The notes under the pieces: model-generated
Seen by the model: only the letters and a program-made list of their open reading frames with translations
What the model was told of the DNA's origin: nothing
The model's database searches: none
Shown here: one piece after another, positions 41,034 through 52,375 of the stretch
Numbering within the stretch: the first letter of the stretch is position 1
Layout: every line of letters begins with the position of its first letter
From: Ornithorhynchus anatinus
Lineage: Eukaryota > Chordata > Mammalia > Monotremata > Ornithorhynchidae
Direction: 5' to 3'
Length of the DNA stretch: 64,000 bases
Assembly (NCBI RefSeq): GCF_004115215.2
Contig: NW_024396730.1
Coordinates: 186,001-250,000 of the forward strand
Position numbers and translations under genes: made by a program

Positions 41034-41390
41034 TGAGAAGCAGCGTGGTTTAGTGGAAAGAGCACGGGCTTGGGAGTCAGAGGTGGTGGGTTCTAAAATC
41101 GGCTCTGCCACTTCTCAGCTGTGTGACTTTGGGCAAGTCACTTAATTTTTCTCTGCCTCAGTTACTCATCTGTAAAATGGGGATTAAGACTGTGCCCCTT
41201 AAGGGCAGGATCATATCTACCAATTCTGCCATTCCCTCCCTAATGCTTAGTACTGTGCTCTACACACAGTAAGCTCTCAACAAATACCATTGACTACATG
41301 GGACAAACTGATTACCTTGGCTCTACCCCAGCACTTAGAACAGTGCTTGGCACATAGTAAGCACTTAACAAATACCATCATTATAATTAT
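41034..41390 (+). mobile_element. Mon-1 split by an L2 3' end
   Basis: The head and body stop at AAGACTGTG (41194). L2 sequence (AAGGGCAGGATCATATCTAC..) fills 41195-41296; the tail resumes at CATGGGACAAACTGATTACC. Confidence 0.82.
41195..41296 (+). mobile_element. L2 3' end nested in Mon-1
   Basis: Ends CAACAAATACCATTGACTA. Same orientation as its host, so recombination between shared tails is an alternative to insertion. Confidence 0.75.
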
Positions 41391-42038
41391 TTGGGTGGGA
41401 ATAATTACTGTGCCCTCTCTGCGTTCTTTATGAGGCTTAAGGTTGCTCTGATTTAGCCTCTCAGGTGGCTTAAGCTTTGCCGGTTTTGAAGAAGTTTGAC
41501 TTTCACCACCGATGGCATAAACCCAGCAGGCAGAGTTAGAGCTATAGAAACCAGGTGTTCTGATTCTCAGAGCCATGTTCTTTCCAGTAGCCTGCAGAAA
41601 AGCTTTCTGGACACCAGTTCTGATTATAGTCACAAACTCCTTTTCTGTATCTCCCATTTCCAAATCAGAATAACGATTCTGTAAATGAACTTCGCTCATG
41701 CTTTCTTTTACACCTTTATCATCCCATTACACAGTGTAAAGATGAAACAATTTCTGACATGAATATTTGCTTCAGGATCAAGACTTGGCTTCTTTTCTGT
41801 GTTCTAGTTGGGTTTCTCAACCTTCCAGTGCAAGTGAAAATGATGGCAAGCAACTGTTCAGAGTTGAATTTTTTCATAAACGTGGAAATACAAAAAAAAA
41901 ATTAATTATCTGAATTTTCTCACTCATCACATATCAGGAAATTGCACCTCCTAAGAGTGAGTCAAATCTTCTTGCCTATCTAGAGGAGACAGTTTTCTCT
42001 TCACCTCTGTTGCTGAAATTTACTGAAAATTTACCTTT
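41391..42038. other. no recognisable gene; possible old SINE scrap
   Basis: About 650 bases. CTGATTCTCAGAGCCATGTT at about 41561 vaguely resembles a reversed Mon-1 head. A 140-codon minus frame here is not credible. Confidence 0.4.
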
Positions 42039-42516
42039 CCAATCAATCGTGTTTATTCATTCAATCGTATTTAATGAGCACTTACTGTGTGCAGAGCACC
42101 GTACCAATCCCTTCTTATGTGGAGAGCACTGCATTAAGCACTTGGGAGAGTACAGTACAACAGAGTTGGTAGACTTGCTCCTGTCCACAACAAGCATACA
42201 GTCTAGAGGAGAGTGGGAATCCAATCAATTGATCAATCAACGGTATTTGTTGAGAGCTTACTGTGTGTAGAGCACAGTACTAAGCATTTGGGAGGGAATG
42301 GCAGAATTGGTAGACATGATCCTGCCCTTAAGGGATCTACAGGTTAGCTTGGGAGGCAGTCATTAAATGAATTAGTTAGTGGAAGCAATAGCATTTAAGG
42401 ATATGTAATTAAGTGCTTTGTCGTTGGTAGGGGTAGGTATCAAAGTTCTTAAACGATGAGGGCACAAGTGTATAAGGGATGCAGAAGGGAGTGAGGACAG
42501 GGTGAAGAGATGAGAA
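42039..42516 (-). mobile_element. two L2 3' ends in series
   Basis: 42039-42210 contains a repeated CAATCGT.TTTATT start. 42222-42516 extends into the 3' UTR (AGAAGGGAGTGAGGACAGGG). Confidence 0.78.
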
Positions 42517-42793
42517 TTTCTTTAACGGTATTTATTAAGTGCTTAAAATGTGCCAGACACTGTACTAAGCAAGGGGTAGATACAAAACAATCAGGTTAGA
42601 TTGGATACAGTCTGTGTCCCAGATGGGTCTCACAGACTTAATCTCTATTTTATAGATGAGGTAAATGAGTCACAGAGAAGTTAAGTGATTTCACCAAGGT
42701 CACACAGCAGATGCGTGTTAGAGCTGGGAGTAGAACCTGGGTTCTCTGATTCCCTGGCAGGGACATTTTCCACTAGGCCACGCTCCTTCTCCA
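42517..42793 (-). mobile_element. Mon-1 SINE
   Basis: TTTAACGGTATTTATTAAGT to CCACGCTCCTTCTCC. Confidence 0.85.
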
Positions 42794-42909
42794 AAAGACA
42801 GGTGAGATCCAGGAGACTCAAAGCCCACATCGAAGAAACCCCCAGAAAATAGAACATTGGGCTGGTCCCACATACTTTCCCACTGTTAGACCATGACCTA
42901 TTTACCCAT

Positions 42910-43150
42910 GAGAAGCCACATGGGCTAGTAGAAAGGTCACAGCCTGTTCTGCCACTTGCCTGCAGTGTGACCCTGGGCAAGTCACTTAACTTTTCTATGC
43001 CTCTGTATCCTCAACAGTAAAATGGGGATTCAGACTATGAGAGATAGTCTCCTAGTCAGCTTATGAGCCCCATGTGGGATAGGGAATGTGTCCAACCTGA
43101 TGAACTTGTATCTATCCCAGGGCTGGCACATAGTAAGTGCTTGATTGGGT
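42910..43150 (+). mobile_element. Mon-1 with deleted box B region
   Basis: The head GAGAAGCCACATGGGCTAGT jumps to CAGCCTGTTCTGCCACTTGC. Tail hybrid with TTGA sequence. Confidence 0.8.
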
Positions 43151-43234
43151 ATTGATTGATAATGGTATGTATTATCATATGTATGTGTTATGGTATGTGT
43201 TATGGTATGTGTATGTACATACTCGTATACTCTA

Positions 43235-43380
43235 ACTTTCCATATCTGTAATTAATAATCTGTCTCCCCCACTAGATTTGAAACTCCTCAAGGGCAGGAA
43301 TCTACTCTTCCATGGGCAGAGTACAATGTTTTTCATCCAGTATATACTCAGTAAATACTATCACTTGATAGATTGATTGG
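43235..43380 (+). mobile_element. L2 3' end, diverged
   Basis: AATAATCTGTCTCCCCCACT to CTTGATAGATTGATTGG; preceded by a TATG-rich run at 43160-43215. Confidence 0.75.
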
Positions 43381-43394
43381 CAATTTATAGGGGA

Positions 43395-43700
43395 GTATAG
43401 TATGTGTTAAGTGCTTACTATGTGTCAAACACTGTTCTGAATGCTGGGGAAGGCACAAGTCAATTAGGTCAGATACAGTCTCTGTCCCACATAAGGCTCG
43501 CAGTCTAAATAAGAGGGAGAACTGGTATCCCCGTTTTACAGTTGAGGAAATTGAAGCACAGAGAAGTTAAGTGACTTGCCAAGGTCACACAGCAAGCAAC
43601 TGGACAGAGCTGGGATTAGAGCCTAGGTTCTTCTGACTCCCAGGCCTGTGCCCTCTACATTAGGCCATGCTGCTTCCCAGCACTTAGCAAATATAATAAT
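43395..43700 (-). mobile_element. Mon-1 SINE, full length
   Basis: AGTATGTGTTAAGTGCTTAC to GGCCATGCTGCTTCCC; a stray plus-strand tail piece follows. Confidence 0.85.
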
Positions 43701-43719
43701 GATGATAATGAATAATGAT

Positions 43720-44166
43720 AAAAGATAGTCAGAGGAAGCCTTTTTTTTTTTTTAACTCTGATGCTTATTAAGACCGAGTCTGGGATCAAAAGTTTGGCGG
43801 CTTCCTTTCCCCCCTGTCTGTACGGACACCATCCCTCAGCTTTCCAATTTAAGGCTAATCGTCAAAGGGATTGGGGTTTTTTGGATCATTTGTGCCTTCT
43901 GATCTTAGATATATGGGAGCACATGTCTGTGCTGTTTCTAGTTTCTCAGAGGCCTGCAGTGAACAAAACAGATAAAACCAGCCTAATTCTCAAGATTATG
44001 AAACCCACAAAGAAACCCCTCTGAACCAAGTCTGCCCTCCTCGGTAGAGAGAAAATTCCAAGAATTTGCTGGCCTCGAGAGCAGATTTTCTTCATTCTCT
44101 CTATTGTGCAGGATATCACAGTGAGCCAAGTTAGGATGCCACAGAACCAATGAATGGGTGACCTTA
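43720..44166. other. no recognisable gene or repeat
   Basis: About 450 bases of unique-looking sequence with a 14-base T run at 43741. Confidence 0.45.
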
Positions 44167-44443
44167 TGGGACTTTTTTATGGCATTTGTTAAGCACTGAC
44201 AGTGCTTAGCACTACCAAGCACTGGACTAAGAGCTGGGGTAGATACAAGGTTGGACACGGTCCCTGTCCCATGTGGGGCTCACATTCTTAATCCTCATTT
44301 TACAGATGAGAGAACTGAGGCCCAGAGAAGTGAAGTAATTTGCCCAAGGTCACCCAGCAGACAAGTGGCAGAGCCAGGATTAGAACCAAGGTCCTTCTGA
44401 TTCCCAGGCCTGGGCTCTATCCTCTAGGCCACACAGCTTCTAG
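44167..44443 (-). mobile_element. Mon-1 SINE, full length
   Basis: GACTTTTTTATGGCATTTGT to GGCCACACAGCTTCTAG. Confidence 0.86.
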
Positions 44444-44653
44444 TGATTGAGAGGGGGTGGAAATGAACGGGTCTCCTCGGCTTGGCCTGGAGCAGGGCCA
44501 TGATAGGGAGAACATATTCCCTTGCGATCCTTGAGTGTATTGGCAAAAGTGGTTTATGAGGCCCACAGAGGAATCTGTTCCTCCTATCTTTCAGAATGTG
44601 AACCCTGGCTGGGCCAGGAAATGAGCTTCATTTATTGTCTCATAGCTACCCCA

Positions 44654-45028
44654 ATCCCCTCTCAGGGTCGCGCCTGGAGAGTTCCCATTACTCTACCAGA
44701 CTCAACTGCAGGAGGAAGAGTCAAGCAGAGGCATATCCATTCCATTTCTAGCTTGGCCAGTGGCTAGCGAGTGGAAGGCAATCTGCTACAAGTCAAAACT
44801 CACCTGTGCTGGGCAGCAGTGGCATCGCAGAGAATCAAGGGCGAAAACTCATGTTTACTGCACGGAAGGAGGCAATAGTAATAGTTAACCACTTCTGTAT
44901 TTTTACCAAGAAAACTCTATGGCTGCACTACCAGAATGATTGCAGATGGAGGTGGAGCATTCTGGAAGAGATTTGTCCGTGGCATTGGTATGGGTTGAAG
45001 ACGCTTTGACGGCATAAGAAAAGACAAT
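44654..45028 (+). mobile_element. RTE/BovB-like LINE 3' end (copy 3)
   Basis: Inserted in a Mon-1, which supplies the 8-base duplication CTACCCCA at 44646-44653 and 45029-45036. Ends GACGGCATAAGAAAAGACAAT. The longest copy here at 375 bases. Confidence 0.65.
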
Positions 45029-45163
45029 CTACCCCAGATCTTAGCACTGTTCTTGGCACACAGAAAGTGCTTAATACTCTCTAGTAACAGTATTACTAAC
45101 AAGGGGAAGGAGTGTACCCTAGTGGACAGAGCACAGACCTGGGACTCAGAGGACCTAGGTTCT
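45029..45163 (+). mobile_element. Mon-1 tail (RTE-like host) and a Mon-1 head
   Basis: 45029-45100 continues the Mon-1 interrupted by the RTE-like copy; 45102-45163 is a separate head fragment (GGAAGGAGTGTACCCTAGTG). Confidence 0.75.
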
Positions 45164-45164
45164 T

Positions 45165-45357
45165 TTAATTAGGGTATTTATTAAGTCACTTACAATGCGT
45201 CAAGCCCTGTTCTAAGCTCTGGGGTAGATACAAATTAATCAGGTCAAACACAGCCCCATCCCACATGGGACTCCCAGTCTAAGTAGGAAGAGAACTGGTA
45301 CAGAATCCTCATTTTACGGATGAGGCAACCGAGGCACTGACATATTAAGTGACTTGC
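45165..45357 (-). mobile_element. Mon-1, head missing
   Basis: AGGGTATTTATTAAGTCACT to ATATTAAGTGACTTGCA. Confidence 0.8.
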
Positions 45358-45611
45358 AGAGAAGCTGTGTGGCTCAGTGGAAAGAACCCGGGCTTGGGAG
45401 TCAGAGGTCGTGGGTTCTAATCCCAGCTCTGCCGCTTGCCAGCTGTGTGACCTTGGGCAAGTCACTGAACTTCTCTGTGCCTCAGTAACCTCATCTGTAA
45501 AATGAGGATTAAGACTGTGAGCCCCACGTGGGACAACCTGATCACCTTGTATTTCCCCCCCCCAGCGCTTAGAACAGTGCTTTGCACATAGTAAGTGCTT
45601 AACAAATACCA
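45358..45611 (+). mobile_element. Mon-1 SINE, full length, short-body type
   Basis: GAGAAGCTGTGTGGCTCAGT head; C10 run at about 45555; tail abuts the L2. Confidence 0.88.
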
Positions 45612-45615
45612 CCAT

Positions 45616-46859
45616 TCCATCTATACTCACTCCCTTGGTGAACTCATCCGCTCCCACAGCTTCAACTATCATCTCTACGCAATTGACACCCAAATCTACA
45701 TCTCCTCCCCTGTTCTCTCCCCCTCCCTCCAGACTCCTATCTCCTCCTGCCTTCAGGACATCTTCACTTGGATGTCTGCCCACCACCTAAAACTCAACAT
45801 GTCTAAGACTGAGCTCCTTATCTTCCCGCCCAAACCCTGTCCCCTCCCTGACTTGCCTGTCACTGTGGACGGCACTACCATCTTTCCCGTCTCACAGGTC
45901 CGCAACCTTGGTGTCATCCTTGACTCTGCTCTCATTCACCCCACACATCCAATCCATCACCAACACCTGCCGGTCTCACCTTCACAATATCTCCAAGATC
46001 TGCCCTTTCCTCTCCATCCAAACTGCTACCTTGCTGGAACAGGCTCTGATACTATCCCGACTGGATTATTGTATCAGTCTCCTCTCTGATCTCCCTTCCT
46101 CCTGTCTCTCCCCACTCCAGTCTATTCTTCATTCTGCTGCCAGGATCATCTTCCTACAGAAACGCTTTGGGCATGTCACTCCCCTCCTTAAAAACTTCCA
46201 GTGGTTGCCTATCAACCTTCGCATGAAACAAAAACTCCTCATTCTTGGCTTCAGAGCTCTCCATCACCTTGCCCCACCCCCCACCCCCGACCTCACCTCC
46301 CTTCTCTCTTTCTACTGCCCACCCCGTACACTCCACTCCTCTGTCGCTCACCACCTCATGGTCCCTCGTTCGCGCCTGTCCCGGCGTCGACCCCTGGCCC
46401 ACGTCCTATCGCTGTCCTGGAATGCCCTCCCTCCTCACATCCACCAAACTAACTCTCTTCCTCTCTTCAAAGCCCTACTGAGAGTTCACCTCCTCCAGGA
46501 GGCCTTCCCAGACTGAGCCCCCCCTTTCCCTTTGCTCCCCCTCCCCCCACCCCCCCTCACCCTCTGCTCTTCCCCCTTTCCCTCCCCTCAGCACTGTGCT
46601 CATTTGTATATATTATTTATTACCCTATTTATTTTGTTAATGAGCTGTATATCTCCTTGACTCTATTTATCTTGATGATGTTGTCTTGTTTTGCTTTGTT
46701 CTGTTTTGCTTTGCCGTCTGTCTCCCCCGTTTAGACTGTGAGCCCATCACTGGGCAGGCATTGTCTCTATCTGTTGCCAAATTGTACATTCCAAGCGCTT
46801 AGTACAGTGCTCTGCACATAGTAAGTGCTCAATAAATGCTACTGAATGAATGAATGAAT
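45616..46859 (+). mobile_element. L2 LINE, RT fragment with YADD changed to YAID
   Basis: [32 protein letters not shown] (45615-45705), [27 protein letters not shown], then after a frame change [37 protein letters not shown] through LRVHLLQEAFPD (45908-46516). The 3' UTR ends in (GAAT)n. The first catalytic Asp of YADD is Ile. Confidence 0.9.
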
Positions 46860-47079
46860 GTTAAGCACTTACTATTTGCCAAGCACTGTTCTAAGCACTG
46901 GTGTAGATACAAAGAAATACGGTCTTAATCCCCATTTTACAGATGAGGGAACTGAGCCACAAAGAAGTTAAGTGGCTTGCCCAAGGTCACACAGCAGATA
47001 AGTGGCTGAGCCGGGATTAGAACCCATGTTCTCTAACTCCCAAGCCCCTGTGCTTTCCATTAAGCCATGCTGCTTCTCC
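46860..47079 (-). mobile_element. Mon-1 with deletion
   Basis: Jumps from ATACAAAGAAATACGGTCTT straight into the body; starts at the L2 (GAAT)n tail. Confidence 0.82.
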
Positions 47080-47182
47080 AGGTTGAAGAAACAATCCTTG
47101 TTTTCAAGGAATTTATACTCTAATAGTGATAAAGGTAGTGCTACGTCTCTAAATGGATATTGAGGGAGAATGGGTATTTGTT

Positions 47183-47453
47183 TTCTTTAAATTGCTTTTA
47201 TTAAGCACTTACTGTATGCCATGCACTGTATTAAGCATTGGGTAGATGCAAGCTAAAGAGGTTGGACACAGTCCATGTCCTACATGGGGCTCCCAGTATT
47301 AAACCCCATTGTATAGATGAGGTAACGGAGGCCCAGAGAAGTGAAGTGACTTGCCCAAGGTCACACAGCAGAGAGGTCACAGTGGGTGAATTAGAACCCA
47401 GGTTCTCCTGACTCCCAGGGCCGGACTCCTCGCACTAGGCCAGGCTGTTTCTC
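47183..47453 (-). mobile_element. Mon-1 SINE
   Basis: TTTATTAAGCACTTACTGTA to AGGCCAGGCTGTTTCTC. Confidence 0.85.
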
Positions 47454-47549
47454 AGTTAATCAGTTAATCAGGTCCAGCAGACTGGATTTTGGTTTTGCAT
47501 ATCCTGATGAGTTTTCTGTAATCTTATCATAAATATGGTACTTAATAAC

Positions 47550-47930
47550 TAATAATAATCACTAATAATAATTATGGCATTTGTTTAGCACTTACTATGT
47601 GCCAAGCAGTGTTCTAAGCACTGGGGTAGATACAAGGTAATCAGGTTAGACACAGTCCTTATCTCACATGGGGCTTACAGTCTTACTTCCCCTTTTGCAG
47701 ATGAGGTAACTGAGGCCCAGAGAAGTGAAGTGACTTGCCCAAGGTCACACTGCAAATAAGTGGCAGAGCCAGGAATAGAACGCATAACCTTCTGACTCCC
47801 AGGCCTGTGCTCTATCCACTGCATCAGGCACTGTACTAAACACTGGGGTAGATACAAGTTAATTAGATTGGACACAGTCTATGTTCCACACGGAACTCAC
47901 AATCTTAATCCCCATTTTACAGATGAGGTA
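47550..47930 (-). mobile_element. Mon-1 plus a second Mon-1 3' half
   Basis: 47550-47822 is complete; 47826-47930 restarts at GGCACTGTACTAAACACTGG. Confidence 0.83.
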
Positions 47931-47986
47931 AAAGACTTCAAGCATATAGTGGGATCAGTGGTTATGGCAGAGCAGAGTCCCTTCTT

Positions 47987-48280
47987 GGAGAGTCAGCATG
48001 GCATAGTGGATAGAGCATGGGCCTGGGAATCAGAAGGACCCAGGTTCTAATGCTGGCTCCGCACCTTGTCTGCTATGTGACATTGGGAATGTCACTTAAC
48101 TTCTCTGTGCCTCAGTTCCCTCATCTGTGAAATGGGGATTAAGACTGTGAGCCCTGTGTGGGCCGGGACTGTGTCCAGCCAGATTATCTTGTATCTACTC
48201 CAGTGCTTAGAACAGCGACTGGCACATAGTAAGCACTTAACAAATAAGACAATTATTATTAGTATTATCATTATTATTAC
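47987..48280 (+). mobile_element. Mon-1 SINE, full length
   Basis: GAGTCAGCATGGCATAGTGG head to a mixed (ATT)n tail. Confidence 0.87.
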
Positions 48281-48417
48281 TGTCTTTCCCAACATCCAAC
48301 TAGGTGCTCAACTGAAGAGGGGTCGAAAGGAAGGAAGGAATATGAACTTGGTGTGAACGCAAATACTGTATGTCTTTGTGAAACAAGGGGAAATGACTTT
48401 CAGAACCAAACAGCCTG

Positions 48418-48629
48418 GAGAAGCAACTTGACCTAGTGGAAAGAGCACAGTCCTGGAAGTCAAAAGACCTGGGTTCTTACCCCAGCTCCGCCACTTGTTT
48501 GCTATGTGACCTGGGGCACATCACTTCACTTCTCCGGGCCTCAATCACCTCATCTGTAAGATGCAGATTAAGTCTCTGAGCCCTGGTGGGACAGAACACT
48601 ATCGGATATCTACCCGAGCACTTAGTATT
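48418..48629 (+). mobile_element. Mon-1, tail cut by the next L2
   Basis: GAGAAGCAACTTGACCTAGT to CCCGAGCACTTAGTATTC. Confidence 0.82.
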
Positions 48630-50363
48630 CACTCATTCATTCACTCGTACAATCATATTTGTTGAGTGCTTACTGTGTGAAGAGCACTGTACTAAGTACT
48701 TGGGAAAGTACAACAATAAATACATTCCCTGCCCTCAACGAGTGTACGGTTGAGAGTGGGGGAGACAGACATCAGTACAAATAAAGGAAATTACAGATGT
48801 GTACGTACGTGCTGTGGGGCTGGGGGCGGGGGGGGGGGGTGAGCAAAGGGAGCAAGTCAGGGTAACGCAGAAGGGAGTGGGAGATGAGGAAAAGTGGGGC
48901 TTAGTCTGGGAGGCCTCTTGGAGGAGATGTGCTTTCAATAAAGCTTTGAAGTGGGGGAGAGTAATTGTCTCAGATTTGGGGAGGGAGGGCATTCCAGGTC
49001 AGAGGCTGGTTGTGGGCTAGCAGTTGGCAGTGAGATAGGTGAGATCGAGGCACAGTGAGAAGGTTAGCAGTAAAGGAGTGAGGTGTGTGGGCTGGGTTGT
49101 AGAAGGAGAGAAGAGAGGTGAGATAGGAGGGGGCAAGGTGATGGAGTGCTTTAAAGCCAGTGGTGAGGAGTTCTTGTTTGGTGCAGAGGTGGATGGGCAA
49201 CCACTGAAGTTTTTTGAGGAGTGGGGTGACAGGTCCTGAATATTTTTGTAGAAAGATGATCTGGGCAGCAGAGTGAAGTATGGACTGGAATGGGGAGAGA
49301 CAGGAGGCTGGGAGGTCAACAAGGAGGCTGATGCAGTAATCTCTGGGGGATATGATGAATGATTGTATTAATGTGGTAGTAGGGTGAACGGAGAGGAAAG
49401 GGTGGATGTTAAGGATGTTGTCAAGGTGGGACTGACAGGAGTTAGTGATGGATTGAATAGGTGGGTTGAATGAGAGAGAGGAGTCAAGGATAACCCCCTG
49501 TCTTTGAGCCTGTGAGACAGGAAAGATGGTGGTGCCATCTACAGTGATGGGAAAGTCAGGGGGAGGACAGAGTTTGGGTGGGAAGATAAGGAGCTCTGTT
49601 TTGAACAGGTTAAGCATGAGGTGATGGGAGGACATCCAAGTAGAGATGTCTTGAAGGTAGGAGGAGATGCAAGACTGGCGAGAGGGAGAGAGATCAGAGC
49701 TGGAGATGTGGAATTGGGTGTTATCCGCATAGAGGTGGTAGTTGAAACCACGGGAGTGAAAGAGTTCTCCAAGAGAGTGGGTGTAGATGGAGAATAGAAG
49801 GGGACCCAGAACTGAACCTTGAGGGGCCCCCACAGTTAGGGGGTGGGAGGCAGAGGAGGAGCCCACAAGGGAAACTGAGAATGAATGGCCAGAGAGATAA
49901 GAGGAGAACCAGGAGAGGACAGAGTCAGTGAAGCCAAGGTTAAATGACATTTCCAGTAGAAGGGGGAGGTCCACAGTGTCGAGAGAAGTTAAGAGGTCGA
50001 AGAGGAGTAGGTTGCATTAGAGGCCATTGGATTTGGCTAGAAGAAGATCACTGGTGTCCTTTGAGAGGGTGGTTGCTGTGGAGTGAAGGAGACGGAAGCG
50101 AGATTGGAGGGGATAAAGGAGGTAATTGGAGGAGAGGCATTTGAGAAGCTGGTGTAGACAACTAGCTCAAGGAATTTGGAGAGGAATGGTAGGAGGAAGG
50201 TGGGGCAATAACTAGAGGGAGCTGTGGGGTCAAGGGAGGGTTGTTTTTTTAGGATAGGGGAGACATGGGCATGATGGAAAGCAGTGGCGAAGAAGCTATT
50301 GGAAAGCAAAGGGTTGAAGATGGCTGTTTGGGCGGGAAGAAGGGAGGGGGCGAGAGTTTTGAT
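48630..50363 (-). mobile_element. L2 LINE carrying the longest open RT frame in the window
   Basis: The minus-strand open frame 48970-49974 (334 residues) covers RT uninterrupted: [90 protein letters not shown]. The catalytic motif is YADN. Upstream the N-terminal RT block (FHHAHVSPILKKQPSLDPTAPSSYCP) lies at 50037-50300 in another frame. The 3' UTR is of the older type and ends near ACTCATTCATTCACTCGTAC. Confidence 0.9.
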
Positions 50364-50425
50364 AAGGTGCCTAGTACGGTGCCTGGCACATAATGAGAGC
50401 TTAACAAATACCATTTTTAACAAAA
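50364..50425 (+). mobile_element. Mon-1 tail next to the OR14 stop
   Basis: AAGGTGCCTAGTACGGTGCC to ACCATTTTTAACAAAA. Confidence 0.75.
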
Positions 50426-50437
50426 GGACATTTGCAG

Positions 50438-51367
50438 CTACAGGGAAAGTTTTCTGCCCAGCATCTTCTCCAGGGCAGACTTCATGTCCCGGTTCCTTAG
50501 GCTGTAGATGAGGGGGTTCAGGGCAGGGGGCACCACGGCATAGAACATGGACAGCAACAAATCCAGGGCAGACGGGGACTCTGTTGTCGGCTTTAAGTAG
50601 GCGAAGCTACTCGTCGAGAGAAAAGAAATCACCACGACGAGGTGGGGCAGGCAGGTGGAGAAGGCTTTGGAGCGGCCCTCAGCAGACGGCATCTTCAACA
50701 CGGTGGAAATGATGTAAACATAAGACACCACCATGGAAACAAAACAGGCGAGGGCGAGACTTATAGTTCCCAGAGAGACTCCCACTTCTGCAACGTTGCC
50801 TTTACTATGGGATATTCTTACGAGCTGGGGGATGTCACAGAAGAACTGTTGGATCATGTTGGAACCACAGAAGGTTCTAGAGAAGGTGGCGGCTGTGTGC
50901 ATCAGCCCGGCAAAGCCTCCGCTGAGCCAGGAGGTGGCCGCCATCTTCGCACAGGCCCCTCTGCTCATGACAGCATCATAGAGCAGGGGGCGGCAGATGG
51001 CGGCGTAGCGGTCGTAGGACATCACCGTGAGGACGCCCATCTCGGCAGACGCCAGGGAGATGAAGAAGAATACTTGAAGAACACAGTCTGGGAAACGAAT
51101 ATCACACCTGTGGGCCAGGGAATTGAATATGGATTTGGGGACGGTGACGGAGATGTAGCAGACGTCTATGAAGGAGAGGTTCCTGAGGAAGAAGTACATG
51201 GGGGTGTGGAGTCTCCGGTCGAGGGCGGTGACGGCGACGATGAGGAGATTCCCCGTCAGGGCTACCAGGTAGACCAGGAGGAACAGCGCGGCATGGACCA
51301 GCTGCAGCTCCCGGACCTCCGAGAACCCCAGCAGGAGGAATCTGGTCACACATGTACAATTGGCCAT
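50438..51367 (-). CDS. olfactory receptor, OR14 family
   Basis: Intact 309-residue odorant receptor. The opening [56 protein letters not shown] (175-180), EGRSKAFSTCLPH (230-242) and SALDLLLSMFYAVVPPALNPLIYSLRNRDMK are hallmarks of OR14, a family expanded in monotremes and sauropsids. The N-glycan sequon NCT (3-5), GN (39-40), C95, C167, C177 and MSYDR (116-120) are present. Two departures stand out. The DRY region reads DRYAAIC rather than DRYVAIC. The third ECL2 cysteine, expected near residue 187 (LSCS in its neighbour), is histidine (RISHSKG). The ATG at 51367 gives the standard start, and a pyrimidine-rich stretch with AAG ends about 26 bases upstream. A Mon-1 tail lies only 12 bases past the stop codon. 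It is closest in this window to the OR14 at 58628-59557. Confidence 0.95.
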   Translation of the reverse strand: MANCTCVTRFLLLGFSEVRELQLVHAALFLLVYLVALTGNLLIVAVTALDRRLHTPMYFFLRNLSFIDVCYISVTVPKSIFNSLAHRCDIRFPDCVLQVFFFISLASAEMGVLTVMSYDRYAAICRPLLYDAVMSRGACAKMAATSWLSGGFAGLMHTAATFSRTFCGSNMIQQFFCDIPQLVRISHSKGNVAEVGVSLGTISLALACFVSMVVSYVYIISTVLKMPSAEGRSKAFSTCLPHLVVVISFLSTSSFAYLKPTTESPSALDLLLSMFYAVVPPALNPLIYSLRNRDMKSALEKMLGRKLSL

Positions 51368-51455
51368 TTCTGTCCTGTGATGCCCTGAGCATCTTGAACG
51401 GGGGAGGAGAATGGAGATTTAGAAGAAAGGATAATGCTGCTTGGTCTCCAAACCA

Positions 51456-51842
51456 CTGGAGACTGTAAAATTACCATCTCCTTGTGGACAGGGAACGTGT
51501 CTACCAACTCTGTTACAGTGTACTCTCCCAAGGCCTTAGTAGAGTGCTCCGTAAACAGCAAGTGCTCAATAAATACCATTTATTGTTGGGTTAATTGATT
51601 AATGCCTGTCTCCCTCTGTAGACTGTAAGCTCATTATGGACAGGAAGCATCAACTCTGTTTTATCGTACTTCCCCAAGCGCTTAGTACAGCGCTCTGCAC
51701 ATAGTAAGAGACTCAATAAATGCAATTGAATGAGAGCTGATTCACATCGGACGCAGTAGTCTCTGCTATATTGTATTCTCCTAAGTACTTGGTACAGTGC
51801 TTTACCCAAAGTAAATGCTCAAGAAATACAACTGATGGATTG
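51456..51842 (+). mobile_element. three L2 3' ends in head-to-tail series
   Basis: 51456-51600, 51600-51732 and 51756-51842; the second starts immediately at the first one's TTGATT tail. Confidence 0.82.
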
Positions 51843-51907
51843 ATAGTAAGAGTAAAGGTATCTTAGTGCCCCCTGGGTGCAATTCATTGCACTAAGCAAC
51901 TGCCCTT

Positions 51908-52375
51908 AGAGAAGCAGCGTGATCTAGAGGAAAGAGCTCGGACCTGGGAGTCAGAAGGACCTGGGTTCTAATCCCAGCTCCACCACTTGTCTGCTGTGTG
52001 ACCTTGGGTGAGTCACTTGGTTTCTCTGTGCCTCAGCTCTCATCTATAAAATGGGGATTATGACTGTGAGCCCCATGTGGGACAGGGACTCTATAATAAT
52101 AATGGTATTTGTTAAGTGTTTACTATGTGCCAAGCGCTGTTCTAAGTGCTGGGGTAGATACAAGGTAATCAGGTAGTCTCACGTGGGGCTCATAGGCTCC
52201 ATCCTCATCTTACAGATGAGGCAACTGAGGCACAGAGAAGTTCAGTGACTTGCTGACAAGTGGCAGGGGCAGAATTAGAAGCCATGACCTCTGACTCCCA
52301 AGCACGGGCTCTTTCCACTCAGTAAATCATGCTGATTACCTCATATCTACCCTAGCACTTAGAACACTGCTCTTA
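51908..52375 (+). mobile_element. Mon-1 interrupted by an opposite-strand Mon-1
   Basis: Plus-strand parts 51908-52092 and 52329-52375 (GATTACCTCATATCTACCCT) flank the insertion. Confidence 0.82.
52093..52328 (-). mobile_element. Mon-1 nested in Mon-1
   Basis: ATAATAATAATGGTATTTGT to CTCTTTCCACTCAGTAAATC; short-body type, younger than its host. Confidence 0.85.

Noticed and set aside
41277-41699. 140-codon minus-strand frame
   Set aside because: Its C-terminal part is Mon-1/L2 tail translation ([18 protein letters not shown]..), a pattern that recurs wherever a Mon-1 tail is read in reverse.
48970-49974. 334-codon frame as a host gene
   Set aside because: RT motifs ([20 protein letters not shown]) and an L2 3' UTR identify it as an L2 fragment.
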